64,000 nucleotides of DNA, from NCBI GenBank assembly GCA_008711295.1, contig VUYV01000047.1, forward strand, positions 530,212 to 594,211, given 5' to 3'. Under the pieces are notes generated by a model. It had not been told where the DNA came from. It saw only the letters and a program-made list of their open reading frames with translations, and searched no databases. Made by a program: the position numbers and the translations under genes. The stretch comes from Anarhynchus alexandrinus. Taxonomy: Eukaryota; Chordata; Aves; Charadriiformes; Charadriidae. Positions within the stretch are counted from its first letter, which is position 1; every line of letters begins with the position of its first letter. Positions 37,850 to 49,900 of this stretch are shown piece by piece.

Positions 37850-38258
37850 TCTGGAGCACAAGTCTTATGAGGAGTGGCTGAGGGAACTGGGGTTGTTCAG
37901 CCTGGAGAAAAGGAGGCCAAGGGGAGACCTTACCAATCTCTACAACCACCTGAAAGGAGGATGCAGCAAGGTGGGGTTGGTCTCTTCTCCCAAGTAACAA
38001 TCAATAGGACAAGAAGAAATGGCCTCCAGTTGTGCCAGGGGAGGTTTAGATTGGATATTAGGAAAAATTTCTTCACTGAAACGGTTATCAAGCATTGGAA
38101 CAGGCTGCCCAGGGAAGTGGTTGAGTCACCATCCCTGGAGGGATTCAAAGGACGTGTCGATGTGGTGCTGAGGGACATGGTTTAGTGGTAACTCGGCAGT
38201 GCGGTTGGACTCCATGATCTTAAAGGTCTCTTCCAACCAAAACAATTCCACAGTTCCG
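37850..38258 (+). repeat. CR1 LINE 3' fragment, divergent
   Basis: Sense CR1 with the last residues of the ORF2 region (gtggctgagggaactggggt, gttcagcctggagaaaagga) and the 3' UTR words ggctgcccagggaagtggtt and ggactccatgatcttaaagg. The 3' end has decayed near 38,258 with no tail octamers. The word choice indicates an older subfamily than the copies left of RPS29. Confidence 0.92.
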
Positions 38259-38547
38259 CAGCCACCCTGGTTCAGGACCCCATGGAAACCCGCAGAGGGG
38301 CTGCCAGCCGCTGCCATCCCCCAACGCAGCTCCAGGACGGCCGTCAGGTTTGTAAAGCCCTTCAAAAGAAAACTGGCACAATTTCTGTGCGCGCAAAGTG
38401 GAGCGTTGGGGTAGAGCTCTCCTCCTGCCGCGGGTCCCGAGGACCTGTGCGGGTGACGGTGTCGCAGCCTCAGGAGCAGCCCACGCCACAGCACGTGGCA
38501 CAAAACCGTCACCGCATTCCGCAACTGGCTGTGGCCACAAGAGTAAC

Positions 38548-39140
38548 TCCTGCAATTATTTGGAATCATAAAATTATTTTATTATAGATTATTCTTGTAA
38601 TTTTAGAATTATTTTATATACTATTCCTGCAAGTCTAGAATTATTTTCTTACCTTATTCTTGCAATTCTAGAGTGGTTCTCTTATTATTCTTGAAATTCT
38701 AGAATTTGGTCTTGCAATTCTAGAATTAATTTATCCTTGCAATTCTAGAATGATTTTATCATCTCTTATTCTTGCAATCCTGTATCTTATTGCAAATCTA
38801 GAATGATTTTATCTTATTCTTGCAATCCTAGAATGAATCTTGTGTTATTGCAAGTCTAGAATGATTTTATCATCTCATTCTTTCAAATCTAGAATGATTT
38901 TATCTCATTCTTGCCACCCTAGAATTATTTTCTTACCTTATTCTTGCAATTCTGTAATTATTGTATGTGTTATTCTTGCAAATCTAGAAAAATTATTTTA
39001 CCATATATCATTCTTGCAAATCTAGGCTGATTTTCGCACCTTATTCTTGCCATTCTACTATTATTTTATCTGATTCTTGCAAGTCTAGAAGGATTTTATT
39101 TCCTTACGTGACTCTTCCAACTCGAGAAGGATTTTCTGCT
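38548..39140. repeat. AT-rich minisatellite upstream of MGAT2
   Basis: About 18-19 imperfect units of 20-38 bases with the core attcttgcaattctagaatg followed by attttatc or similar. Many units contain a TCTAGA palindrome, and three contain the perfect inverted repeat TTCTAGAA (38,697, 38,718 and 38,743). The last units become GC-richer and merge into the MGAT2 promoter region. Confidence 0.95.
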
Positions 39141-39240
39141 GCTGCCCTCGGCGACCCCGCAGCGCTCTGCCCCACTCCAGCCCCCCAACTCTCCCACTTC
39201 TCCAGCTCCGACCCGCTTATTCCCTAATTACTCCCCCTCC

Positions 39241-39429
39241 CCAATTACCGCTGACCAATCACGGTGCCGCTTTCCACGCCGCCCGGCGGGGGAGCGGGGC
39301 CGGGCCGGGGGCTCTCCCCTCACCGCCTCCCGCCTGAGGTGATGGCGGCCGCGGCGGAAGCGGGAAGCGGCGATGAGTGACGGCTCCGGCGACCAATAGG
39401 ACGGCGGCGTGCGGGGACAGCGGCGCCCT
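39241..39429 (+). promoter_or_regulatory. MGAT2 promoter region with CCAAT boxes
   Basis: A CpG-rich region with forward CCAAT at 39,241, 39,255 and 39,393, and a ggtgatggcggccgcg YY1-like word at about 39,338. There is no TATA box. The start site cannot be placed, partly because the gene's 5' end is affected by an N at 39,518. Confidence 0.6.
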
Positions 39430-40761
39430 ATGGCGTGCGGCGACGTGTACGCGTGGGGCGGTGGCAGCGCGCGCGCGCTGCCTGCGGGAGCGGCGGCGGC
39501 GGCGGCGGCGGGAGGGCNCGGCGGGCGGAGGCGGCAGCAGCAGCAGCAGCAGCGGGGCGGTACCGGTACCACCGGGGAGCCGCCGAGGGTCAGCGATCCG
39601 CCGCCGCCGCGCCGCCCCGCTGCTAACGCCTCGGCCGCATCTCCGGCACCGCCGGTTCTCACCGAGAACGGGACGCTGAGTTACCGCTCGCTCGTTTACC
39701 GGCTGAACTTCGACCAACCGGTGCGGAACGCCGGGCGCTTCCCGGCGCGGGCCGCCGCCGCCGACGTGGTGCTGGTGGTGCAGGTGCACGATCGAGCCGA
39801 GCACCTGCGGTTGCTGCTGGAGTCGCTGCGGCGGGCGGCGGGAGTGGAGAACGTGCTGCTGGTGTTGAGCCACGACCTGTGGGCCGAGGAGCTCAACCGG
39901 CTGGCGGCACGCGTGGACTTCTGCCCCGTCCTGCAGGTCTTCTTCCCCTTCAGCATCCAGCTCTACCCCCGCGAGTTCCCCGGCCACGACCCCCGCGACT
40001 GCCCCCGCGACGTGGGCAAGGCGGCGGCCCTGCGCCTGGGCTGCATCAACGCCGAGTACCCCGACTCTTTCGGGCACTACCGCGAAGCTCGCTTCTCCCA
40101 GACCAAGCACCACTGGTGGTGGAAGCTGCATTTCGTCTGGGAGCGGGTGCGGGCGCTGCGGGAGCACGCCGGGCCCGTCCTCTTCCTGGAAGAGGACCAC
40201 TACCTGGCCCCCGACTTCTACCACGTCCTCAAAAAGCTCTGGGCCCTGCGCGAGCGGGAGTGCCCCGAGTGCCAGATTGTCTCCCTGGGCACTTACAGCC
40301 CCGTCCGCGGCGGCTTTGCCGGCCGTGCCGACAAGGTGGAGATGAAGACGTGGAAGTCCACCGAGCACAACATGGGCATGGCCTTCGGCAGAGACACCTA
40401 CCAGAAGCTCATCGAGTGCACGGATGCCTTCTGCACCTACGATGACTATAACTGGGACTGGACTCTGCAGCACTTGACTGTCTCTTGTCTTCCAAAGTTC
40501 TGGAAAGTGCTGGTTCCCGAAATCCCCAGGATTTTTCACACGGGGGACTGTGGCATGCACCACAAGAAATCCTGCAGACCGTCCACCCAGAGTGCCAAAA
40601 TCGACTCTCTCTTGAACAGCAACCAACAGTACCTGTTTCCTGAAACAATGAGTGTCAGTAAAAGGTACTCCATGGCACCCCTTTCCCCTCATGTGAAAAA
40701 CGGAGGGTGGGGAGATATTAGGGACCATGAACTCTGTAAAAGTTACCGCAGACTCCAGTGA
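39430..40761 (+). CDS. MGAT2: MGAT2, Golgi GlcNAc-transferase II (5' end uncertain)
   Basis: MGAT2 adds GlcNAc in beta-1,2 linkage to the alpha-1,6 mannose arm of N-glycans in the medial Golgi, the step that turns hybrid into complex glycans. The coding frame is intronless, as in mammals. From residue about 75 onward the match to human MGAT2 is close: YRSLVYRLNFDQPVRN, CPVLQVFFPFSIQLYP, the invariant FGHYREARFSQTKHHWWWKL, the metal-binding EED at 254-256 in FLEEDHYLAPDFYHV, KSTEHNMGMAFGR, YDDYNWDWTLQHL, CGMHHKKSCRPSTQS and the C-terminal WGDIRDHELCKSYRRLQ. N-glycosylation sequons NAS and NGT lie in the stem. The first in-frame ATG (39,430) gives 443 residues, but its first 70 are Ala/Gly/Gln/Pro-rich, contain an X from the N at 39,518 and lack the expected MRFRIYKRKV-type signal anchor. 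The real start is probably lost in the gap, so the 5' limit is tentative. Confidence 0.93.
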   Translation: MACGDVYAWGGGSARALPAGAAAAAAAGGXGGRRRQQQQQQRGGTGTTGEPPRVSDPPPPRRPAANASAASPAPPVLTENGTLSYRSLVYRLNFDQPVRNAGRFPARAAAADVVLVVQVHDRAEHLRLLLESLRRAAGVENVLLVLSHDLWAEELNRLAARVDFCPVLQVFFPFSIQLYPREFPGHDPRDCPRDVGKAAALRLGCINAEYPDSFGHYREARFSQTKHHWWWKLHFVWERVRALREHAGPVLFLEEDHYLAPDFYHVLKKLWALRERECPECQIVSLGTYSPVRGGFAGRADKVEMKTWKSTEHNMGMAFGRDTYQKLIECTDAFCTYDDYNWDWTLQHLTVSCLPKFWKVLVPEIPRIFHTGDCGMHHKKSCRPSTQSAKIDSLLNSNQQYLFPETMSVSKRYSMAPLSPHVKNGGWGDIRDHELCKSYRRLQ

Positions 40762-40866
40762 GGATCGCTCTCGCAGCCTTTTTTCTTTTTGAGTTGTTCC
40801 GTACTGTCTTTTACAGGCACACACGTGTATAAAAAGCATTTATGAGTTGGTTTCTGCTTTAATATG

Positions 40867-40872
40867 AATAAA
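40867..40872 (+). promoter_or_regulatory. MGAT2 poly(A) signal
   Basis: AATAAA 106 bases after the stop. A second AATAAA at 41,359 would end a longer 3' UTR. Confidence 0.65.
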
Positions 40873-42621
40873 CATTCTTGTAAAAGGTGTCCCAAAATAG
40901 TAATCTTTCATGTTTGGCAACCACGTTTTGGAAACGGGTTACTTGCTGCTGCCAGGCCGCTCAGAGCAGCGTCGCAGCCCCTACGCAAAAAGTGCCCGCT
41001 GCTGTGTTTACTGGGAGGAGGAGGAGGAGAAAACTTGTCTTTAAGTGCATCTTTTCTGGTGCTTACAGAGCTCTGGTGGGGGGGGAGTTTCCCCCCATCA
41101 GGGGCAGAGCGGTGGTGCCCGCGGCGCCGTGCTGGGTTGGTGAGGAGCGAGCGAGGGGACGGAGCCCGGTGGGAGCCGGACTTCGCACACCGCCTCCGCC
41201 GCCACCTCCCGCTGGCCGTCCCGCCCGGGGTCACCTCATGCCCGATACCTATGTCCTGGTTTGGTTGCAATGTGTTGATGAATATATGAAGGAAAAAAAA
41301 ATGAATCATTGTTTTTACTGCAATGTAGATAAATATATGATTTTTTTAGTTCTGCCAAAATAAAATTCAGTTGTTTTGTAATACCGGAGAAGTTCTTGAC
41401 TCTCACAAAAAGATGATGTCATCCTAGTGTTGCTAGAAAGTCGGGACCGGGGCTGGGGCGGGTGTCTTGTCTTTAATCCAGAGGGCTGAACACCTGCCAT
41501 CACCCTTTCTAGTAGTACGCATTTAACTTCATTAAATTTTTAATGATACTTGCTAATTGAGGCAGAATAGAGTAACAAATGTGTGGCACGACACCTCTTT
41601 TGTTTGGCTCCAAAAAAAGTTTGCTTTCAAATTAGTCAGCTGTGTAAAGCCACCAGTAAAAAATACTGCTGTGTAATGGAAATACGCTGAGCTGGAGCTG
41701 AAAGCCATGAGCGGGAGAGAGCAGAGCTGTTCGTTAACACTGAACGTTTCCTCGCCTGTTTTAAGTCTAGCGGTACGGCTGCTTTAATGGCACTCCACTT
41801 TGAAGCACAACTGGTAGCATTAGCACCTAAGCAGCTTTTTGTAGAACAGAGAAGTATGGTAGAGAAAGAAAATGCTACGCTAAGGTGACAGACGTGAAAT
41901 ATTTAGAGGTAGGTTTTATGCTGAGAGATTTGGAGGAAAAAAAACCCAAACTTCATTTTTTTAACTGGAGAAAATGGGGTTGGTGCTCTTAGGACTGCGG
42001 CTGCAGCAGCTGCTCTGCCTGGAAGGGTGGATCACAAGACTTTCCTTTTACCACCATTTGTCACCTGTTTTATGGGTCGCGAATCCATCGGTTAAACATT
42101 CATTTGAGAGCGCGCCAAGTTTTGTGAAGCACCCTAAGTACAACGCAGATGTTTATTTTGACCGCAGTGCTCTTTTTTTCCAGGGGTACTTTAACTGCTG
42201 TGATTTTGTACCAGCTTCGGTACTTGCTCTGTTCTCAGTTTCACAAAGTCAGGGCTGATGCTGCAGAAGCTGCGCCTGTGCCTCAGCCCTGGGCTACCTC
42301 CCCCCAGGAGCTGCGCGGGTGCGCAACGGAGCTGATCAAGGTGAAATGTAACCCCCCAAACCACGCACCCTCCTCCAGCCCAGCCGGGTCGGTGCTGCGC
42401 TGGGCAGATGCTTTTGGCAGCTGTGGCTTCCACCGAACTGACAGGAGTAAAACTTCCACCACGTACCCCCACTGCGAACACTCGCATTTAAGAGAGAAAC
42501 CCAAGGGTAATTCCAGAGCAGCTGTGAAACAAGTCAAATTCTTCTAAAGCATGTTTGTGTCTTGTACCACGCAAAAGAAAACAGAAGTTATTTCAGAAGC
42601 AGTGAGAAAGGGAACTGAAAG
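40873..42621. other. MGAT2-DNAAF2 convergent intergenic region
   Basis: The 3' flanks of two convergent genes. A GC-rich patch at about 41,030-41,240 contains a short G-run/C-run hairpin at 41,079-41,096. No gene or repeat family is recognised. Confidence 0.55.
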
Positions 42622-42627
42622 TTTATT
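42622..42627 (-). promoter_or_regulatory. DNAAF2 poly(A) signal candidate
   Basis: AATAAA on the minus strand about 775 bases past the DNAAF2 stop. It is a candidate only. Confidence 0.4.
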
Positions 42628-43400
42628 ATTATTAGATATGTTCTCTTGGTTATCGCACTTTAGAGAGATGGACAAGCAAATGGGACACTGAAGCTCACGG
42701 GGAACTGTTTCTGAAAAGTAAATCTAATCTGGGTAAAGTCAATGTATTTTACAAACGGTAAATACTTAGTAGCAGACGCGCAACAAGAGAGGATGTTTTT
42801 GTTGTGCAATTGAATTTGTTCGGTTGACAGCCTGGGGTATGGTTGGATGCTGTGTTCTGAAGTAACGTACTAGGATGGAATGCGTGGTATACACGTTGAT
42901 TATTTCTAGGAGACTAATTAGAACTTCTCCCTGTAATTAGACATTTCATTTGATTGCTAAAAATCAGTGCAAGTCTAATCCTGCAATTATCACAAAATGA
43001 AAGGTTTGAAAAATGATGAATACTGCTCATTTCTAGGTGGACTAAACACGACAATTCCTGAGGGAGCCATTAGAAAAAGGATATGTACAAATACTCCCTG
43101 TAATGTAGCAGGAGACTAACAAAGTTATGTAAACAATAAAGATGAATTTTCTTCCACCAGCTCAGATTCACCTTCAACTGCATCTTTCTTGTAAGTAAAA
43201 CTATTCGAGCTTATACATGTCATCAGAAAACTCAGACCTGTTAACTTCAAAAATTACTAACTTATTAATTTTAAGTTGTTGTGTAAACAAAACAGTTTCA
43301 GTAGGAACCTGTGTTCTACTCTTAGCCCTGAAGTCATAAACCAGCATGTAGAAGTCACAGTAAGCATCAAACAACAGAAGGAAATCCTAAAATAATTAAA

Positions 43401-43967
43401 CTAGTCCAATTCATACAGCAAAGAATTCTGAAACGCAACCGGGCAGCGCGTTACGTGATCCCTAACGATCTGCACGCTGCCGTCCTGGCTGTTCACTTCT
43501 TGGAGAACTGGGGAGGCTGGTCTGCTGTCCCAGCTGGGCTGGTTCCCCGGTGCCGACCCTGTGGGCGCAGCCACTTCACCCCCTTCCGCTTCTGCCTGCC
43601 CCTCCGGTGGAAGGCCACCCTGCTTCTCAGAGGCTGCAGCCATGGCCGTTTCGCCTACTGTGACAGCACTTTCTAAATCGGGTTCCTTTCTCCTAGATTC
43701 GCCAGGAATCGCTGAAGTGGTGTCAGAAGGTTCATGCTGCAAACAATGGTGTGAACTACAACCTACTTTTCCTATTGTTTCAGCTGTTGCAAAAGATGTG
43801 GAAGTTTTGTTGATTTCTGTAGCACATTCTCCTTCAGCTGTGTCAGCGGCAGTACAGTTTGTTTCTGCCTTCGTTTGGGGGTAGTTGCCGCTTGTCTTTT
43901 CAGCGAGATCTCCTCCTGAGCTGCTAAGCGTTTCTTCTTTTCCCTCATGTTCAGAATGGACTGCTTC
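43401..43967 (-). CDS. DNAAF2: DNAAF2 coding exon 3
   Basis: Starts after an agccgcag acceptor with [20 protein letters not shown], a long acidic, low-complexity tail, and ends with the conserved [20 protein letters not shown] motif and TAG. The tail is shorter and less conserved than in mammals. Confidence 0.95.
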   Translation of the reverse strand, partial: EAVHSEHEGKEETLSSSGGDLAEKTSGNYPQTKAETNCTAADTAEGECATEINKTSTSFATAETIGKVGCSSHHCLQHEPSDTTSAIPGESRRKEPDLESAVTVGETAMAAASEKQGGLPPEGQAEAEGGEVAAPTGSAPGNQPSWDSRPASPVLQEVNSQDGSVQIVRDHVTRCPVAFQNSLLYELD

Positions 43968-46900
43968 CTGCGGCTGTCGAGAAAATAAATTAATGATTTT
44001 ATAGTTGGAACGGACTGGGCACACAAAACCGCTGTAAAGACAGGCCAAGACACTTGTTTCTCCAACGTCTACTTCAGAAAGCCAAGTCAGTCCGGTGCTG
44101 AGGTTTTCCTGCTCTCGGACCGCGCGTGGGAATGAGTGGCAGGGAGGTTGTTGGCCTCCCGAGGGTTTCCTCTGCAATAGGAAACGCTGCTGGGCAGCTG
44201 CCAAGTGGCCACAGCCTCTGTCACAATTAACAGCAGGGAAGACCGGCGATTCACCACGCCCAGGCTGTTGTTTCAAAAATTCAGGGGTCACAAAATCAGC
44301 CAAGGGATCTAAACTCTCATTGCAAGAAGTTTGGTTTAATCTTGTAATTAGGGAAATTACCGTCCCGTCGGATGTGGAAGGTGTAACCGGTAAGTGAGCT
44401 GTCCTTCTCACTCAGCCTAAGTGAGTTAATCCAGGAATTGCTGCGGTTTGCTCCAGGAGAGTATGAACTGCGAAACCCGCTGCTGTCTAAATAGCAGTTA
44501 CCCAATGTCACCATTAGTTCTTGACTGCTTTAGCGAAGAACGGCTGGTAAATCGTATAGTCAGGATCAGGCAGGCATCTGGATTCAAGGACTCGGGGACT
44601 GAGTCGCTCTCTTACACACCCACCCCCCTCTGATCCCAAAGCCACTGCTCACTCCAGCAAGATATGGAAGAAACAGTAGTAAGTCTTTCTCAGCACAGGA
44701 TGATTCTCCCACATGAAACTGTGAGTGATTTAAGGTATCTGAGCTTCCTTGTCTCAGATACAAAAACATCCACGTTTGCTCTCCAACAACCTGATTTTTA
44801 CATGTTTATATGCCATCCACACTAGCTACAAAAGTTAAGCCTGCCAAGTCATGCTGGAGCCACTGTCTTTAGGGCAACTCCTCGGTCCTCCAGCACAGTT
44901 CCAGAGGTTGCATGCTCTGTCTGAACTCGTTTTCCAAGAAGCCATCTACACATTAACTATATTTGCAGTCTCCAGTTTACGGCCACAGAAGTATCCTGAT
45001 TGTCCCTGCATGTAATCTTTCCATGCTTCCTTTAAGAACAGTTTTAAATGAATTTCTGATGCAGTGTCTACCAAGAAATCCCAGTCGATTTGGAAGTTTT
45101 AACTCACATTTTCCTCTTTACAAAACTAACATTTTGTTTTCTTTATCTGTCCATCCTCTATTTTGCAAAGGGAGGACATTTTAATCCTGTGGCAGACCTC
45201 AGAAACAGACTACCTTGCATCCTTAGACAGACAGGGTGACTGAGGAAGAAAGGTAGCCTGAATGAGGCTTTAAACATTACAAGCAGTGAATCCGAGACCA
45301 ACATTTAAGATGAATAGTCCCATGTTTAATTATCTAAACAACAGGAAACCACCAAGCATTCAAACACTTGGACCGAATAAAGATATTGAGACCAGATTCT
45401 TCACAGATAGAACCCTCAAGGTTTTCTCTGTCTGCATGACAAGGCAGTGGCCTTGACAGAGCACCCTCTGGCCATCTTCAGGAGCCCCTTCCACACCCAG
45501 CAGCCAGGTTCTTTGCCTCTCCAGTCCCTCCTGACCCCAAGTCCCTCCAGGCAAGTCCACTTCTGGTTACGAGACACCCAGAAAGGTGTCCATGCAAAAG
45601 ACGGCATGCTTCTACTGTGGGCTCCATACGTGAGCCCAAACTCTTGGGTATTTGAAGGACATGGATTAGTCACTTCTTTATTTCCATTTTGAGAACATTC
45701 TGGGTTTTATCCCAATGACATCTGCCATGATTTGTTTGCAGCACTTTGTCATCAGCTCCGACCTAGAAGCACTTGGGGTCCCTCTGGATGAGGGATACTA
45801 GGTAGTTACTGTAGTCATTTTTTGATTTTAATACCAGTGAGAGATTTAGTGTATGCGTGCCATGCTGTATTTCTGCAAGGAGAAAGCACCGTCTTTAATG
45901 ATTGTATCACAGTTCTCCACCTTCCCAATGAAATACAGGAGGTTTCAATCCCTTGGTGACATTAAATGGCACAAACGTGAACCTATGCTTCTAAAAACTG
46001 ACATTTATACTTGGCAAATACACCCTACTTCACGGTCTTCCCTGCTATATCAAGACAAAACAGGAACAAAGCTGTTTCGGTCAGGTTTGATACAATCTTG
46101 CTGAAGTACGTAAATCAGTCAGCAATATGTACTACTGCCAGAGAGATCCTTACCTTCAACCTGATTTGAATTCTGTCCTCAGTAACATCAAGCACTTCAA
46201 TTAATGGCTGACTTTCCAGTGCTGATTGGGAGCAAAAGGAAGGGCATAAAACAGTGCCTAGAAATCCATCAACGTTTTCTTCACTGACAAACAATCTTTC
46301 CTAAAGAAAAGAAAGAGCGGGTTATGTTCTTTTCCTACTATACTTCAGCGATACTGGAACAAGAAACCCACTCCAGACAAAGCCAGGACACGGATTCACA
46401 ACGTGGGTTTCACAGCACTCTCACATCTCAATAGCGAGATTCTACGTCAGACATTCAGAAGTAATGAGGTGAAATGAATTGAAGACCAGTGCTTAGCTCA
46501 TTTCAATTTAAAGTACAGATCTGCATCATACACAAAGATAAAAAACATTTTCTCTCTTTTAACACATGACTAATATATAGATTTAGACTCCCTCTGAGGA
46601 ATGATCCGCACCAACATCCTTCCATCGTCCTCACCTGTCTTAACATCAGGAAGGTGTTACGCTTTTATGGATTTGTTTCAGTGTCTTACTTTAGGAAAAT
46701 GCACACACCTCCTTGGACTGTCAATGCAGGATCTTTGAACCCTCAGGCTTCAAGATCAGACCTTCTCAAGCGAAAGCTATGAAACATGCATGACTATATC
46801 CATTTCACATCCATCCACGGAGCCTTCTCAGATCTCCACTTAGGCAAGCGTAAACACCGGTTGGAAGAAACAGAGAGGTGTCCACAGTTAAAGATGACAG

Positions 46901-49900
46901 TCTGTGACATGTTTTGAGGCCGCTAATATGCAGTTCACAAACAACGTGAAACATGTTGCTACAGGTTTTAAGATTGAAATCAGTTACAGGTAATTAAAGG
47001 TCCTAAAATATATCCTGGAGGGGCTGTTTCATAAGAACTACAGAGCTTTCCCTGTCCTCATATTCTTCCCAAATCATCTGCTGTAGGCTGCAGGTAAGGA
47101 CGCACGTTGGCACAATTAAAACGGTCTAACCTAGAGGATTATTCTTACATTCTGTGAATTACCTTTCCTGTTTAACAATGAACTGTTTAATTGGAAATAC
47201 CAGGGAAAAGTGGCAAACCTTCTACTTTAAGTCATACTTTTAAATTTCTCAGTCCAGTTCTACCCGTTTGTCAACCCAATGAAAGTTAAACTCAATTATC
47301 ACTGACATCTTGCGGACTGAGAAGCAAAAAGGCAATTCTGCACATTTTTGGCTCCCTGTGGATGTAGCCTTATGCACAGCCAGATGCCGCACTGTGTCTA
47401 AGGTACAAAATTTAACTACCATCCTAAAAACATAATTCTGTATGGGAAAAATAAAAGAGCGTCCTATTTTTTCACTATTTAAATTAGAAATCACAATATG
47501 GAAAGTCATAACATACCTATTGCTGCTTTTCAAAACCAGAGGATTGAATTAATTTTCTATCCAGAAAGATTACAATCCAGGCAAACATCCAACATCGGAT
47601 GCTGAGACAGTGTGTGAAAAGATTAAACTACAGCAGGGTTGCCCTGACAGAAAACACTGCAGTAACACACATACTTCTTGCAGTTTTGTATACAAAGCCT
47701 AAAGTACTTATTCCCTTGTGTTGCATCCTTTCTTGCCTGCCAGAGAGGGACCCTGCTGGTGCTTTAGGCTTGTAGAAATATTCTGCAGAGTTCAAGTGAA
47801 GGTGTCACAGTAAAGAAACGAGGCAGGGAGTACAGACACAAAATCTGTGCAGCACTGAAACTCCCACAAGCTCATGAACAAGATCACTGGCAAGGCCTTG
47901 GGCAGCACAGGACATACATTTCCACCTCCGCAAGTATCGCTTTGCCCACGCATCACAGACAGAACAGCTCAGCTTCCCTTCCGCAGAGTTGTCGGCACGC
48001 TGCCGAGCATGATGGCGGTTCAGCCCATCCTGGTATCCTGCCTTCGCTTCGAAGGCGAGTGCAGCAAAGCACCCTCTGCTCCAGCACCACCACTCTCCTC
48101 ACCCAGCTGAAAAATTTAAGTCACCTGCCAGTAATTCACCTTTAGCTGACACCTCCACTCCTTCGCACTCCACCTTTTCATTTTAAGAGCAAGAACATTC
48201 TCCTAAAAGCTGGAGAACTGTAATTTGAGTGAGGACAAAAAAAAAAGACAAGTGTTTGTTACTGGTTTTCCTCCAAAATAACTGCTACAAGATCTCCACA
48301 TCTGCTTTCTCCCCGACTGCTGCGACTGTGAGCAAGTCTCTTTGCCTCCATTTTTCCTATATAAAATGGGGAAAACAATCTTTTTTCCCTCTGAACCTCC
48401 ATTTATTTTGTCTAGTTAGAGCATAAGCCTTTTGTGAAAGGACCGTCTTACTGTGCATTTGTGCTCTTAACGAAGTTGGTACCTGACCTTGCTCATGTCC
48501 ATAAGCAGTGTAACAATAAAAAACAATCACAGGTACAGGAATCAGGAGAGGAGACGCTTCAAAAGCCAATAGGTAATGAAAAGCTCTCTGTTAGGTCTAA
48601 ATATAGCAAATCGCATCCTTAGATCACTTTGTCTGAAGCGACTTTAACCACAGGGTCACTTGCACACGCTGCAGAGCCATCGCCTCCGAAGTCGGCACCG
48701 TGGAGAAAGAGCAGCAGCAGCCAAGGGAGCGTTCTGCAGCGGGGCTCAGCACCGGGCGGCCCAGGAAACACAGAACGGCTTCATGGCAGCATCTCTGAAA
48801 CAGCAGGAGACAGTTTACATGCACCAAAGCAAAGATACAACTAAGAAAACCGGGAGGACCCTTTGGAGCTCCGTATAGAAACTGCCTCCCCAGGTCAGGG
48901 GTGCGAGTGTCAGCGCCACCCGTGAACCCTGGCTATGAGAAGAGCGCGACAGCCGTTCATCCTCAACACAAATACGACTTTACACTTTGGCAACAAACCC
49001 AATAAATCTTTCTGAAGTTGGTTTTTTTTTTCCTGATTAAAAGCAAAATAATTTATTTTCTTCACAGAAAATACTGCTAAAAAAGAAAAGCTGAATGGAA
49101 TGTCTATTGATCAGTACGTTACATGAGGATAAAAAGTAACTGCTCGTGATGATGTTCCTATCATTCTGATTAATTACTATAAACCAATTTTACCAGTTTT
49201 CATACCAGCCCAACGCCATATTCCCAGAGCACTATGCTTAAATTTCAAGTAAGTATTTAAAATTTTATCACAGCACTACCCAGTGGCCTGCCATAAATCA
49301 CGGTACCTTGTGCCGTACGCACAAGCAATGCTGTTATCAATATAATGATTATCATTAGCCTGTTCAGACAGCCAGCGACTGTAATTCAGACTTTGCATTC
49401 ACGGTGAGTATACGCCGAGGCATTTATATTACTGCAGATGTTATCAAAGCACAGACCTTGAAAAAATGATTCAGGAATTTATTTTAAAGCCTGTTTGCTC
49501 TGGCTTGGAAGAGCAGCAGAGGACAACCATCTGCAGATGATTTCAATGACCCTGTAAAATAATTGTTCAGTTTAAACAGTTTATTTTCTGATATTTATGA
49601 TACTCTCTTAGCAACTTAGAATTAAATTTGTTTTTCCCTGCACACACTGTCATCTGCTGTTGGGTACACATTTGTTTTTCCCTGTGACTAAACTGAGACC
49701 AAATTAACATAAATGTTAGCAGGAATGACTTTGGTTTCTAGAACGCTTCATCATTCAAAACTGTCCTCGTATCGCACAGCACTGACAGCGCAGAGCAGCA
49801 GCGGCTGTGACACCAACAGAGACAGCACAAAACTGGTCCCCCACGGCTGCCCTTAGCACTCAAATAGTTTGTTCTGTATTACTTTATCCAAACTCGTAGC

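Noticed and set aside
39259..40839. A 526-codon minus-strand open frame opposite MGAT2
   Set aside because: It is the antisense shadow of a GC-rich conserved coding exon. The sense frame matches MGAT2 along its whole length.
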